From assembly GCA_017529865.1 (NCBI GenBank), contig JAFXNA010000004.1, forward strand, positions 62,001-126,000: 64,000 nucleotides of DNA, written 5' to 3'. Source of the stretch: Bacteroidaceae bacterium. GTDB taxonomy: Bacteria; Bacteroidota; Bacteroidia; Bacteroidales; Bacteroidaceae. The notes below the pieces were generated by a model. The model made no database searches. It saw nothing but the letters and a program-made list of their open reading frames with translations, and was not told where the DNA came from. This document shows positions 24,794 through 31,889 of the stretch, piece after piece. Both the position numbers and the translations under genes were made by a program. Positions within the stretch are counted from its first letter, which is position 1. Each line of letters starts with the position of its first letter.

Positions 24794-25033
24794 CTACTCC
24801 ATTTCCGACTCGTTCCGTTCTGGGGTATACACGCCACAATCAAACACCATTTTAACTATAGTTGAATCAGGGGTTTTACCTTCCAAATCCTTACCAGCCT
24901 TTAATATTTCAGACATTATTGTATCATATAGTCGAGCACCAATATCGGCAGTAATAACCTGCATGGTTACACTATAACTAGGTGTAGCAAATGTCACCAT
25001 ATAGCAATGTTCAATTTCTTTCTTATCCATCAT
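24794..25033 (-). CDS. Hypothetical protein
   Basis: 79 residues. Beta-alpha-beta pattern (YMVTFATPSYSVTMQVI then a helix with LYDTIMSEILKAG). It starts from the same 18-base GGAGTAG-ATG-ATG junction as the following gene. AT-richer than its neighbours. Confidence 0.65.
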   Translation of the reverse strand: MMDKKEIEHCYMVTFATPSYSVTMQVITADIGARLYDTIMSEILKAGKDLEGKTPDSTIVKMVFDCGVYTPERNESEME

Positions 25034-25485
25034 CTACTCCATTCAACCTCGGCATCAGGATGCTTGATGCAAAGGATGAGAATTTCTTCTACAAACGGGA
25101 TTAAACCAAAGCGCCTACCGTATCGGTCGGTTTCTTCCAAGCTTCCCCACTTGTACCATTTTTCAGGTGGAAGCGTCTTCATAACCATCTTACCGTTTAT
25201 CATTTCAGGCTCTCGCTTGATGGTCGTCTCGTAGCGTTTCAACCTCTTGGCGTTATCGGACATGATACGCAACCCGTGCATGAGGTCATCGATGAGTTCG
25301 CCCGCTTTCCTCTTCTTGTCGGCATGGTTCCATAGAACATCGTACAGGGTGATTGTGCCTTCGCCCTGAAAGTCATGCAGGACGACATGCTGTGCAATCT
25401 TCCCCGCATTGTGGGTGATGTTGCGGCTGTCGGACTTACGCCCACGGCCCTTTCCCCAGTGTAGTATGATATCTAACGACATCAT
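25030..25485 (-). CDS. Hypothetical protein
   Basis: 151 residues, basic, helical, with HWGKGRGRKSD near the start and PPEKWYKWGSLEETDRYGRR later. Overlaps both neighbours by 4 bp. No family. Confidence 0.65.
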   Translation of the reverse strand: MMSLDIILHWGKGRGRKSDSRNITHNAGKIAQHVVLHDFQGEGTITLYDVLWNHADKKRKAGELIDDLMHGLRIMSDNAKRLKRYETTIKREPEMINGKMVMKTLPPEKWYKWGSLEETDRYGRRFGLIPFVEEILILCIKHPDAEVEWSR

Positions 25486-25895
25486 TCCTCCTCGTCCTTA
25501 CCAATATTTGCAAGCCAGTCCTCGAAGTCGGAACAGGACCATCCCTCGATGGAACCGTCGGAACGCACGTTCATGTCGATGTAGTCGCCATATCCCTCGT
25601 CAGCAGGGCACATGCAGTCTGGTACGTACTCGTTCTCCACCTTGGCGACAACTTTGCCGTCAACCAAGACTTCTGCCGAGAAGCAGTCAACCACCTTGTA
25701 ATGCAGACGGGCCTCGACACCAATTTGCCAGTTGGTGATGACACCCGTGTCTGGATTGATTTCTGGACACCAGCAGGAACCTTTCAGGCAAGGCATCTTC
25801 GCTTCCTTGTCTTCTTCGAACACACCAGTCTCTGGATTGAGGATTTCGGCATCCTCGGTGTAACGTGCATCGGCACAAACTTTCAAAATTCTCAT
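25482..25895 (-). CDS. Hypothetical cysteine-containing protein
   Basis: 137 residues, AGGAG upstream. Short cysteine-bearing loops (CLKGSCWCPE, PDCMCPADEGYGDY, GWSCSDF) suggest metal binding. First gene after the promoter at 25927-25955. No family. Confidence 0.65.
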   Translation of the reverse strand: MRILKVCADARYTEDAEILNPETGVFEEDKEAKMPCLKGSCWCPEINPDTGVITNWQIGVEARLHYKVVDCFSAEVLVDGKVVAKVENEYVPDCMCPADEGYGDYIDMNVRSDGSIEGWSCSDFEDWLANIGKDEEE

Positions 25896-25926
25896 GGTGG
25901 AAACTCCTATTAAAGTATTCCATTGA

Positions 25927-25955
25927 AAAATACATAAATTTAGAATTTATGGCAA
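25927..25955 (-). promoter_or_regulatory. Sigma70-like promoter (TTGCCA variant)
   Basis: Minus-strand TTGCCA, 17 bp, TATTTT, 32 bp before the ATG at 25895. Confidence 0.7.
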
Positions 25956-25963
25956 CCCATAGC

Positions 25964-25980
25964 AAAAATATATTTTAATC
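25964..25980 (+). promoter_or_regulatory. Promoter-like repeat AAAAATATATTTTAATC
   Basis: The same 17 bases occur at 41305-41321, also before a plus-strand gene that faces a minus-strand sigma70-like promoter. A TATATT or TATTTT -10 lies inside. The -35 is poor here, so an activator or a phage factor may be needed. Confidence 0.45.
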
Positions 25981-25996
25981 TTGTTGAGGATGCGAT

Positions 25997-26140
25997 ATGA
26001 ACATTGAGTTGAACCCCGTTGACACCCACCTGATGCTAACTAACAGTGACCCTAATGCGTTCACCCGCCTTCTTCTCGATGCCGAGTGCAAAATGTGGGA
26101 GTCCTGTTTGCCAAATAAAGAAAAACCCGCATCGGATTGA
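25997..26140 (+). CDS. 47-residue protein
   Basis: ATG at 25997, GAGGA six bases upstream, and the repeated promoter-like sequence just before. The peptide begins MNIELNPVDTHLMLTNSD. It is the only plus-strand gene between 13.9 and 41.3 kb. Too short for a family. Confidence 0.55.
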   Translation: MNIELNPVDTHLMLTNSDPNAFTRLLLDAECKMWESCLPNKEKPASD

Positions 26141-26146
26141 TGCGGA
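26112..26146 (-). terminator. Intrinsic terminator
   Basis: CCGCATC/GATGCGG stem with a 5-nt loop, followed on the minus strand by TTTTTCTTT. It closes the minus-strand unit ending at 26155; on the plus strand it overlaps the end of the 47-residue gene and may also serve that. Confidence 0.7.
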
Positions 26147-26154
26147 TTTCGTCA

Positions 26155-26670
26155 TTACTCGTCATCGCCCCAATCACCAGACCTGTCTTCGGTCCAACTG
26201 TTGTATTGCAACCAACGGCAATTATCAACCTGTTCGCCATCACTGTTCGCCACAATAATGTAGAACCCTTGGTTATGACCCATTATGTCCAGGTGGTCCA
26301 ACGGAGCGTTCGGTGCAACCAGCTCCTTTGCAAGGTGATACGTACCGTCGATAAGCTTCTCGGTAATTTCGCCAAGATGCAACAACGCACAGAAAGTATC
26401 CTTGTCCACATGGTTCGGAATACCCCATTTCTCACAGTCACGCTCTAACACATTCCTGATTTCATTGAAGATACGCTCACTTTCCTTTTCGGTTTTCTGC
26501 CATTTGAGCCAATCCTTCACCTCACGGAATACCCTGTACAGTTTGTCTCGTCCATAGATATTATCGGGTACGTAGTTTTTCTTGTACAGGATATCAGTAA
26601 AGTCGTTCAAGAATTCTTTGAACTCGGCGATTTTCTTCTGTGTTGTCTCGGGTTTGTATGTTAGAGCCAT
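26155..26670 (-). CDS. Hypothetical protein
   Basis: 171 residues. Long helical N-terminal two thirds; the end (QGFYIIVANSDGEQVDNCRWLQY) is beta-like. Last gene of the macro/NadE unit. No family. Confidence 0.65.
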   Translation of the reverse strand: MALTYKPETTQKKIAEFKEFLNDFTDILYKKNYVPDNIYGRDKLYRVFREVKDWLKWQKTEKESERIFNEIRNVLERDCEKWGIPNHVDKDTFCALLHLGEITEKLIDGTYHLAKELVAPNAPLDHLDIMGHNQGFYIIVANSDGEQVDNCRWLQYNSWTEDRSGDWGDDE

Positions 26671-26927
26671 GGTGGCCTCTCATCGTTTATTGTAAAAATA
26701 GACATTTCATCAAGACAGCGGTCACGGCTGCGGATATCTTCATAGGCGGCATCCTCGGCTGCTGTCGGTGTCAGGTCATCAACCTGCTTCATTACGAGCC
26801 TAGCTTCCCTACGTTTCACGGCACGTCTGAGACGCTTGCGCCCCTTGTTGTGTTTCGGGGTGCTAGGGTCGTGACGGTGAAACAAGTCGTCAATCCCGCT
26901 CTCGTGAGCCCAGTTCTTGTCGCCCAT
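26661..26927 (-). CDS. Basic hypothetical protein
   Basis: 88 residues from ATG 26927 (the longer form starts 4 codons earlier with weaker support). A highly basic stretch KGRKRLRRAVKRREAR (about 30-46) suggests nucleic-acid binding. Overlaps the next gene by 10 bp. Confidence 0.6.
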   Translation of the reverse strand: MGDKNWAHESGIDDLFHRHDPSTPKHNKGRKRLRRAVKRREARLVMKQVDDLTPTAAEDAAYEDIRSRDRCLDEMSIFTINDERPPWL

Positions 26928-26982
26928 TAATCCTCTCATTCAGTGCACGACCCAGCTCTTTTAGTCTGTGAGCTTCGTCCAT
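26890..26982 (-). CDS. Possible 30-residue peptide
   Basis: Frame MDEAHRLKELGRALNERING... with CAGGAA about ten bases upstream. It overlaps the next gene by 38 bp, so it is uncertain; it may act only in coupling translation. Confidence 0.3.
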   Translation of the reverse strand: MDEAHRLKELGRALNERINGRQELGSRERD

Positions 26983-26984
26983 AA

Positions 26985-27257
26985 TTAAGTTATATTCCTG
27001 TTATTCCACCATTTACTGGAACGCTCTGATAGTTTCCACTCAGGTATATCTTCACGAATATAGAAATCAGTTTCATGTTTGAGAAAATATTTGGCGTCTA
27101 TGTCACTATCAAATGTTTCGGATATGATACACTCATTCAAATGGGCATCATCTGTTAGAACTAATGCATACCCAGCAGCACCATCGGATATTAGCCATCC
27201 TTTATTAGGCCCAAAATAATATACCACACTATCAAAGTCTATTGGAGGATGTATCAT
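26985..27257 (-). CDS. Hypothetical protein
   Basis: 90 residues if started at ATG 27257, the first ATG after the upstream gene ends; the longer frame to 27377 overlaps that gene. Core VVYYFGPNKGWLISDGAAGYALVL reads as paired strands. AT-rich. Start uncertain. Confidence 0.5.
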   Translation of the reverse strand: MIHPPIDFDSVVYYFGPNKGWLISDGAAGYALVLTDDAHLNECIISETFDSDIDAKYFLKHETDFYIREDIPEWKLSERSSKWWNNRNIT

Positions 27258-27282
27258 ATCTATATCCGTGATTGTCAGAACG

Positions 27283-27465
27283 TTACTTTTTAAACCAATT
27301 GAACTTGTTGCATAATTCTTCTGAAATCTCTTCGCTAAGAATGCCCCAGATAACGAACGGGATGATACCAAAATCAACTTCCATCATCTTTTTCAGGATA
27401 AGTAGCACGGCACACCCAGCAAAGCATATAGGGATATTCACCAAGCAGAACGCCTTAAAATTCAT
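27283..27465 (-). CDS. Small two-helix membrane protein
   Basis: 60 residues from ATG 27465 (GGAGGG six bases upstream). Two hydrophobic segments (about 4-24 and 31-44). Directly downstream of the NADAR gene. Function unknown. Confidence 0.55.
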   Translation of the reverse strand: MNFKAFCLVNIPICFAGCAVLLILKKMMEVDFGIIPFVIWGILSEEISEELCNKFNWFKK

Positions 27466-27478
27466 AATGCCCTCCATA

Positions 27479-28108
27479 TCAGTCGCGAATCTCGGAAAGT
27501 TCCTTTCGTACTCTCATCAGAATCTTGCCGAGGTGGTTTTCGCCAACCCCGTTGCAGACACCCCAGAACTTGTCGCCCCAGTAGTTTCCCTCGATTAGTT
27601 CAATGTTTCCCGTATTGAGGAGCTTTACACGCAGTTCTGGATTGCGGCTGAACTTGTCCTTCACGATTTCGTACATAACGTCAACCTTGACTTCGTTCCA
27701 GTCGGGTCGCAACGTGAGTTTCTGACCAGCGTATTTAGCCTTGGAGCCGTTCATCGTCGTGAACGCTATACGGAGCGACACATCGGTCGTTTTCGCAGCC
27801 TGGTATGCAGCTTCCGAACAGGAATAGGTCATTCCGTCGTACACGACCGTGCACGGTTCGAAATTGCTCAGGAACCTGTACTTTGCGAAAAACGAGTCGA
27901 TTACGCCGTCATGCGGGCCGACGGTGTACACCCTCTCGGTGCTCTTGAAGAGGTGCATGATGCGGTCGAACAGGTTTTCGGCATATTCGTCATAATTCTG
28001 TACGCCAGCCTTGATGACAATCTGCTTGAACTCATCGAACAGTTTCACTGCACGGAGTTCAAGTTGCGGGTCGCCGAACGATTTGATATTGTTAAGCCAA
28101 TCAGCCAT
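27479..28108 (-). CDS. NADAR-domain protein (YbiA/DUF1768 family)
   Basis: 209 residues. About 70 N-terminal residues of unknown role precede a full NADAR domain: FFAKYRFLSNFEPC, YSCSEAAYQAAKTTD, AGQKLTLRPDWNEVKVDVM, DKFSRNPELRVKLLNTG, LIEGNYWGDKFWGV and GENHLGKILMRVRKEL. The family includes YbiA-like N-glycosidases and proteins that remove ADP-ribose from guanine in DNA. In the same unit as the macro-domain and NadE genes, so a role in ADP-ribose handling is likely. The substrate is not shown by the sequence. Confidence 0.88.
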   Translation of the reverse strand: MADWLNNIKSFGDPQLELRAVKLFDEFKQIVIKAGVQNYDEYAENLFDRIMHLFKSTERVYTVGPHDGVIDSFFAKYRFLSNFEPCTVVYDGMTYSCSEAAYQAAKTTDVSLRIAFTTMNGSKAKYAGQKLTLRPDWNEVKVDVMYEIVKDKFSRNPELRVKLLNTGNIELIEGNYWGDKFWGVCNGVGENHLGKILMRVRKELSEIRD

Positions 28109-28113
28109 TTTAA

Positions 28114-28380
28114 CTACCTACCAAACGGGCTATTTACTTTCCTAGCCATTTCAAGAACTTCTTTAAGGTCTTTCTTGGTTTTCTGGGGAAGCGCCTTTTC
28201 TGCAGCAGCCTTCTTTGCATCTCTTGCCTTCATTTCGAGGATGATTTTGTCACCCATCTCCCTGGAAACAAGGTGTTTTTCACCAGAAGCCATGTGGAGT
28301 TCGTAATTCAATTCGTCTATGGGAAACACAGATTCAACAAATTCCGTGTTCAGATAGAAACCTCTAATCTTTCTTAACAT
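28114..28380 (-). CDS. Hypothetical protein
   Basis: 88 residues from ATG 28380 (GGAGGACAG upstream, inside the end of the previous gene). Strands first, then a basic lysine/alanine helix (ARDAKKAAAEKALPQKTKK). No family. Confidence 0.6.
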   Translation of the reverse strand: MLRKIRGFYLNTEFVESVFPIDELNYELHMASGEKHLVSREMGDKIILEMKARDAKKAAAEKALPQKTKKDLKEVLEMARKVNSPFGR

Positions 28381-28624
28381 CTGTCTGTCCTCCGGTGGCA
28401 CTGAACAAACTGTCGATTGTATTTTTCAGCAGCACCTTGAAGGTATTAAGGTCTACTTGGTTATACATCCAACAGTGTCTCAGGTTAGTGTCTACAACGC
28501 TCGCCGTGACATCGAATCCGAGCACTGTGTAAGTGCCGAATTCCATGTCACCGAACATTACCTTTCCATCTCTAAGGGTGCATCCAGCCTTTTCACAGGC
28601 CTTTATGAACTCGTTTCTGGTCAT
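28364..28624 (-). CDS. Hypothetical protein
   Basis: 86 residues from ATG 28624, with CAAGGG upstream and five bases after the previous stop. MTRNEFIKACEKAGCTL helix, then strands (VMFGDMEFGTYTVLG). No family. Confidence 0.6.
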   Translation of the reverse strand: MTRNEFIKACEKAGCTLRDGKVMFGDMEFGTYTVLGFDVTASVVDTNLRHCWMYNQVDLNTFKVLLKNTIDSLFSATGGQTDVKKD

Positions 28625-28628
28625 CGGA

Positions 28629-29105
28629 TTAGCCCTTGATGATTGGACTTTCTGCCTGAGGAGCTGCCTGCGGAACCTGACCATTCATTGCCTGGAACGG
28701 GTCCTGCAAGTCGGTCTTTTCGATATCAGTGAGGAGGCCACCGACGTTACGGGCACGGCAGATGGTCTTTCCGTCCTGGTCACGGATGTAGCGGATGCCA
28801 GCATCCCATTCCTGACGCTTGAAGCTGTAAGTGCTTTCGTTGAGCATCATGATGAACGGGTCGTTGAGGTCAACGTGCTTGTCCTTCTTCAAGACTTCCA
28901 TAGCCTCTTCGTGCCTCTTCATAATCATTTCAAACTGCTTCTTGGCCATGTCTGCCTGCTGCTGCATGAAATTGCTTACCTTGTCGATAAGCACCTTGGC
29001 TTCGTCCTTCTTGTCGGCGTCAATGTGTTCCTTAGCCTTGTTGAGGTCGGCCACGATTGCTGTAGGGATGGCGATTGCCTGTTCGAGTTGACTGATATTG
29101 TTCAT
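28629..29105 (-). CDS. Helical hypothetical protein
   Basis: 158 residues. Residues about 15-75 form long helices with coiled-coil character. Contains a short strand region YIRDQDGKTICRARNVGG and a proline/glutamine-rich tail. No family. Confidence 0.65.
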   Translation of the reverse strand: MNNISQLEQAIAIPTAIVADLNKAKEHIDADKKDEAKVLIDKVSNFMQQQADMAKKQFEMIMKRHEEAMEVLKKDKHVDLNDPFIMMLNESTYSFKRQEWDAGIRYIRDQDGKTICRARNVGGLLTDIEKTDLQDPFQAMNGQVPQAAPQAESPIIKG

Positions 29106-29126
29106 GGTTTCTCCATTGTGTTGAGT

Positions 29127-29324
29127 TTAAAGCTTGATTGAACCTTGTGGTTCACGAACGGTGTTAAGGATTTTTCCCATAGCATCGATATACTCGGCCT
29201 CGGTGATTTCCTTTCGGTTAAACTGTTCCTTCAACTTGAGCAAATCCTTGTATTCCGAGGTCTGCTTCATTTCCTTTCGTACTCTGGCGATATTCGCCCT
29301 TTCCTTCTTGTTGAAAATCGACAT
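29127..29324 (-). CDS. Small helical protein
   Basis: 65 residues, basic, predicted all helix (KKERANIARVRKEMKQ, YKDLLKLKEQFNRKEITEAEY). Resembles SHOCT-like short helical modules (E-I-T-E-A-E-Y). No firm family. Confidence 0.6.
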   Translation of the reverse strand: MSIFNKKERANIARVRKEMKQTSEYKDLLKLKEQFNRKEITEAEYIDAMGKILNTVREPQGSIKL

Positions 29325-29333
29325 GGTTCGCTC

Positions 29334-29831
29334 CTAGAAGAGTGTAAAACCGTCGGGTGTCACTTTGGGAGGGTCCATCGGGATGATTTCCGTAAGTGAT
29401 TCTGGATTCCACGGGAACAGGTAGATGTGCTTGTACTTTGACTTTGCGTACTCTATCGTGTCGAACGTGCCGCCAACGGGGTTTCCATCCCAGACGGCAA
29501 GCACGATGTCGCAGTTGTCCACCATCCACTTGTCACGGGTGACGTAGCAGCTGGGTTGGTACTTCTGGAAGGCGATGTAGTTCACTTCCGCATAGTCGTG
29601 ATACTTCTGCTCCACAGGATGAAGCTTGCGCTTATAAGGCCAAGCACAAATAAGAGGAATGTTCTTTTCATAAGCGACCTCGGCAAAAATCTGGTCTGCA
29701 CCCTGAGCCATGCCCGAGATGCAATCACTGGGCTTCAGTTCCTCGACCTGCTTCGTCAGCCAGTCCTTGATTTCCTGTTCCCTGCCCGTTATTCTCTCCG
29801 GCCTGTGGCCCGTTACCATTACCTTCATCAT
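29334..29831 (-). CDS. SLOG-fold (YpsA/DUF1273-like) protein
   Basis: 165 residues. VMVTGHRPERI at the start, CISGMAQGADQIFAEVA in the middle and CDIVLAVWDGNPVGGTFDTIEYA near the end are the Rossmann-like signatures of YpsA/DUF1273 in the SLOG superfamily. SLOG domains are thought to bind nucleotides or NAD-derived ligands and appear in nucleotide-signalling conflict systems. It sits two genes after NadE in the same unit. The ligand here is unknown. Confidence 0.82.
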   Translation of the reverse strand: MMKVMVTGHRPERITGREQEIKDWLTKQVEELKPSDCISGMAQGADQIFAEVAYEKNIPLICAWPYKRKLHPVEQKYHDYAEVNYIAFQKYQPSCYVTRDKWMVDNCDIVLAVWDGNPVGGTFDTIEYAKSKYKHIYLFPWNPESLTEIIPMDPPKVTPDGFTLF

Positions 29832-30180
29832 TGTTCTTCCTTGCTATTCTCGGCACTACTGCAAGTCCTCTTGCCTTTGTGTCGTCATAAATTCGGTTTG
29901 CACTCCTGATTGCACTGATGACGTTGTTGTAGTACGCAGGGGTGCGAGTTATCTGCTGCGTAACACCCGTCTTACGGTTGCTGGCGAAAAGGCTGACGTA
30001 CTTGCGGTCATCCGCTTCTTCGGAATACGTAATGAGCATGAATACGTCATCAGTCACGTTGAGGACCGCACAGTACAATCCCATCGCATCATCGGATGAT
30101 TTCTCGACTTCAAGACGGTACTTTTCACATACCGACTTGAATGCGTCGAGCGATATTTCTCCTGCACAAAGACTACTCAT
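29725..30180 (-). CDS. Hypothetical protein with overlapping tail
   Basis: 151 residues; about 115 residues are ordinary coding sequence (YCAVLNVTDDVFMLITYSE) and the last 35 are low-complexity G/N/Q/A read from inside the SLOG gene in another frame. The 107-bp overlap is far above the local norm of 4 bp, so the stop of an ancestral gene may have been lost. Starts with an ATGA overlap with nadE. Confidence 0.55.
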   Translation of the reverse strand: MSSLCAGEISLDAFKSVCEKYRLEVEKSSDDAMGLYCAVLNVTDDVFMLITYSEEADDRKYVSLFASNRKTGVTQQITRTPAYYNNVISAIRSANRIYDDTKARGLAVVPRIARKNNDEGNGNGPQAGENNGQGTGNQGLADEAGRGTEAQ

Positions 30181-31004
30181 ATCGTTACCGTCAAAGACAT
30201 GTGTTCAAATGTGTTCGGCAACATAGGAGTGTAATGGTCAATGTTGACAATCTTGTTCTTGAATTTACCGATTCTGTAACCGTGAATGAGACGCTGAATA
30301 TCGCACTTGCTGAACGAGTGCGGACAGCCACGGATGAACTTGTCAAATTCTGCGTAAGTGAAATTCTTTACGCCGGACAGTTCGGAAATACGGGCTTCAT
30401 CAGACTTTCCGCACATGCCGTCATTCGGAGTCTTCCAAACCAAGTCATGCGGAAGGCCGAGGTATTCGCCAATCATGCGGACTTCGGTCTTGGTGAAGCC
30501 CTGCAAGCATGCGTAACAACCTGCATTGTCGCCGAACAGCGTGGAGAAGTTACCCCAGGCACAGTCTTCGGAAAGGTTGCAGGTGTTGATGACGGCAGCA
30601 CCGACCAGTGCAGACAGGCCGAAAAGCATGGTCATACGGAGACGGGCAGGACTATTGCTCTTGTATGCGTCATTGAGGTCGAACCCCGCTTTTGTAAACT
30701 GGGTGTTCATAGCGCTGAACATTTCGCCGATGTTCAACGTCATTTCATTACAGTCGCAAATTTCGATGACTTTGTTCGCGTCGCAAATGTCGGCCTGCGT
30801 GCCATTCGGCATACGGACAGCGAATACGTTACCTGGTCCAAGTACGTCACAAGCCAGTTTGCAGCAAACTGTAGAGTCAGCACCACCAGAAACTCCGACG
30901 ATAGCCTTCTTGAAGCCCTTGGAGCTGAACCATTCGAACATGTGAGTTTTCAGATTGTCGCATTCATCTTCGACTTTGAATAACGGGGTGTAATTCGCAT
31001 TCAT
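30177..31004 (-). CDS. nadE: NAD synthetase (ammonia-dependent type)
   Basis: 275 residues. PP-loop AIVGVSGGADSTVCC (SGGADS at 39-44) binds ATP; NSPARLRMTMLFGLSAL, NTCNLSEDCAWGNFSTLFGD and FTKTEVRMIGEYLGLP are the NadE core motifs. It converts nicotinate adenine dinucleotide to NAD+ with ATP and ammonia. No glutaminase domain is present, so it should use free ammonia, as small bacterial NadE does. It is the second gene after the 31615-31643 promoter and completes the pathway started by the PncA/PncB/NadM operon 2.3 kb away. Confidence 0.93.
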   Translation of the reverse strand: MNANYTPLFKVEDECDNLKTHMFEWFSSKGFKKAIVGVSGGADSTVCCKLACDVLGPGNVFAVRMPNGTQADICDANKVIEICDCNEMTLNIGEMFSAMNTQFTKAGFDLNDAYKSNSPARLRMTMLFGLSALVGAAVINTCNLSEDCAWGNFSTLFGDNAGCYACLQGFTKTEVRMIGEYLGLPHDLVWKTPNDGMCGKSDEARISELSGVKNFTYAEFDKFIRGCPHSFSKCDIQRLIHGYRIGKFKNKIVNIDHYTPMLPNTFEHMSLTVTI

Positions 31005-31025
31005 ACGGATAATCCTTTTTGAGAG

Positions 31026-31595
31026 TTAAGTATCGGAAATTTCAACCTTCGGCTGGTCAAACGGAGGTTTTTCAAAAAGCTTGAGTTCAATCATATTCTG
31101 GTACACGGGCGCATCAAACAAACTCTTGATAATCGCAGTGACGACAACAAAATTGGCTCCGCCCTTGGCACAACCAATCTTTTCTGGCATCCAGATTTTG
31201 ATAGGACGGCAACGCTTTTCATACAAGCGTTCAACGATAACGTCTCTAACGTAAAGCAAGCCGTCATGCAGTGCGTCATAGCTGGTGAACCTGCCATCAG
31301 GATATGACGAAATGTTTTCAGAACAACTGTTCTGTGCAAACACATCGACAAACTTGACGACATTATCCCCAATTCGGACATTGGTTTCAAACACCTGTCC
31401 AAGCAGGTTGTTTTCACCGTTAAAACGCTTTCGTGCAAGGAATTCAAGATATTCAACATACACCTTAGGGAACTTTTCCTTGATGGACTTGGCTACACCG
31501 CCGCCCATTCTTCCTTCGCAGTTGGTCTGGTGAATGATGATATCGGGGATATCGACGCTAAAATCGAGCATGTCTGCAGTGACGTATTTAATCAT
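31026..31595 (-). CDS. Macro-domain ADP-ribose-binding protein
   Basis: 189 residues, nearly all macro domain: DIIIHQTNCEGRMGGGVAKS (the N-C-x-G-x-M-G-x-G loop), then FPKVYVEYLEF, and MPEKIGCAKGGANFVVV (the G-C-x-x-G-G phosphate loop). The arrangement is like ADP-ribose-1''-phosphatases and TARG1/Poa1-type hydrolases that bind or remove ADP-ribose. First gene of the unit with nadE. Which ADP-ribosyl bond it acts on, if any, is unknown. Confidence 0.88.
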   Translation of the reverse strand: MIKYVTADMLDFSVDIPDIIIHQTNCEGRMGGGVAKSIKEKFPKVYVEYLEFLARKRFNGENNLLGQVFETNVRIGDNVVKFVDVFAQNSCSENISSYPDGRFTSYDALHDGLLYVRDVIVERLYEKRCRPIKIWMPEKIGCAKGGANFVVVTAIIKSLFDAPVYQNMIELKLFEKPPFDQPKVEISDT

Positions 31596-31614
31596 AATCT
31601 AGTCCTTTTTGTGA

Positions 31615-31643
31615 AAAATAGTAAATTTATACCTTCATGGCAA
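31615..31643 (-). promoter_or_regulatory. Sigma70-like promoter of the macro/NadE unit
   Basis: Minus-strand TTGCCA, 17 bp, TATTTT, 20 bp before the ATG at 31595. From here genes run with short gaps or overlaps to the terminator near 26112. Confidence 0.75.
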
Positions 31644-31646
31644 GGT

Positions 31647-31838
31647 CTATGAGCTTTTTCCGATATTTTCACTGTTCGGCGTAACGGGGACAAACCCAAC
31701 TCCGTTATAGACAGAGTAGGTCTTCCCGACCATTGACTTGTCGATTACGGTATATCGGTTCCAGTTTTCCGCCTGCTTGTTTGTTTCGTTGTAGTAGTTC
31801 ACGTTGTTTTCAAACGGTTCTACAACAACTTCGAGCAT
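31647..31838 (-). CDS. Hypothetical protein, partly next to the tnpB element
   Basis: 63 residues from ATG 31838. Its frame stays open upstream into the right end of the tnpB element (31857), so it may be the remaining part of a longer gene interrupted by that insertion. No good SD before the ATG. Sequence such as ENWNRYTVIDKSMVGKTYSV reads like a beta domain. Family unknown. Confidence 0.5.
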   Translation of the reverse strand: MLEVVVEPFENNVNYYNETNKQAENWNRYTVIDKSMVGKTYSVYNGVGFVPVTPNSENIGKSS

Positions 31839-31861
31839 TCCGACATCGCAACCGTCGTGAA

Positions 31862-31889
31862 CTACCCACCACCTAAAAGCGGTGAGCTT
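31862..31889 (-). repeat. Right-end hairpin of the tnpB element
   Basis: CACCGCTTTTAGGTGG stem-loop followed by TGGGTAGTTCAC; the tnpB stop codon (31873-31875) lies inside it, so the omega RNA scaffold is expected to overlap the gene's 3' end here. Confidence 0.65.
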
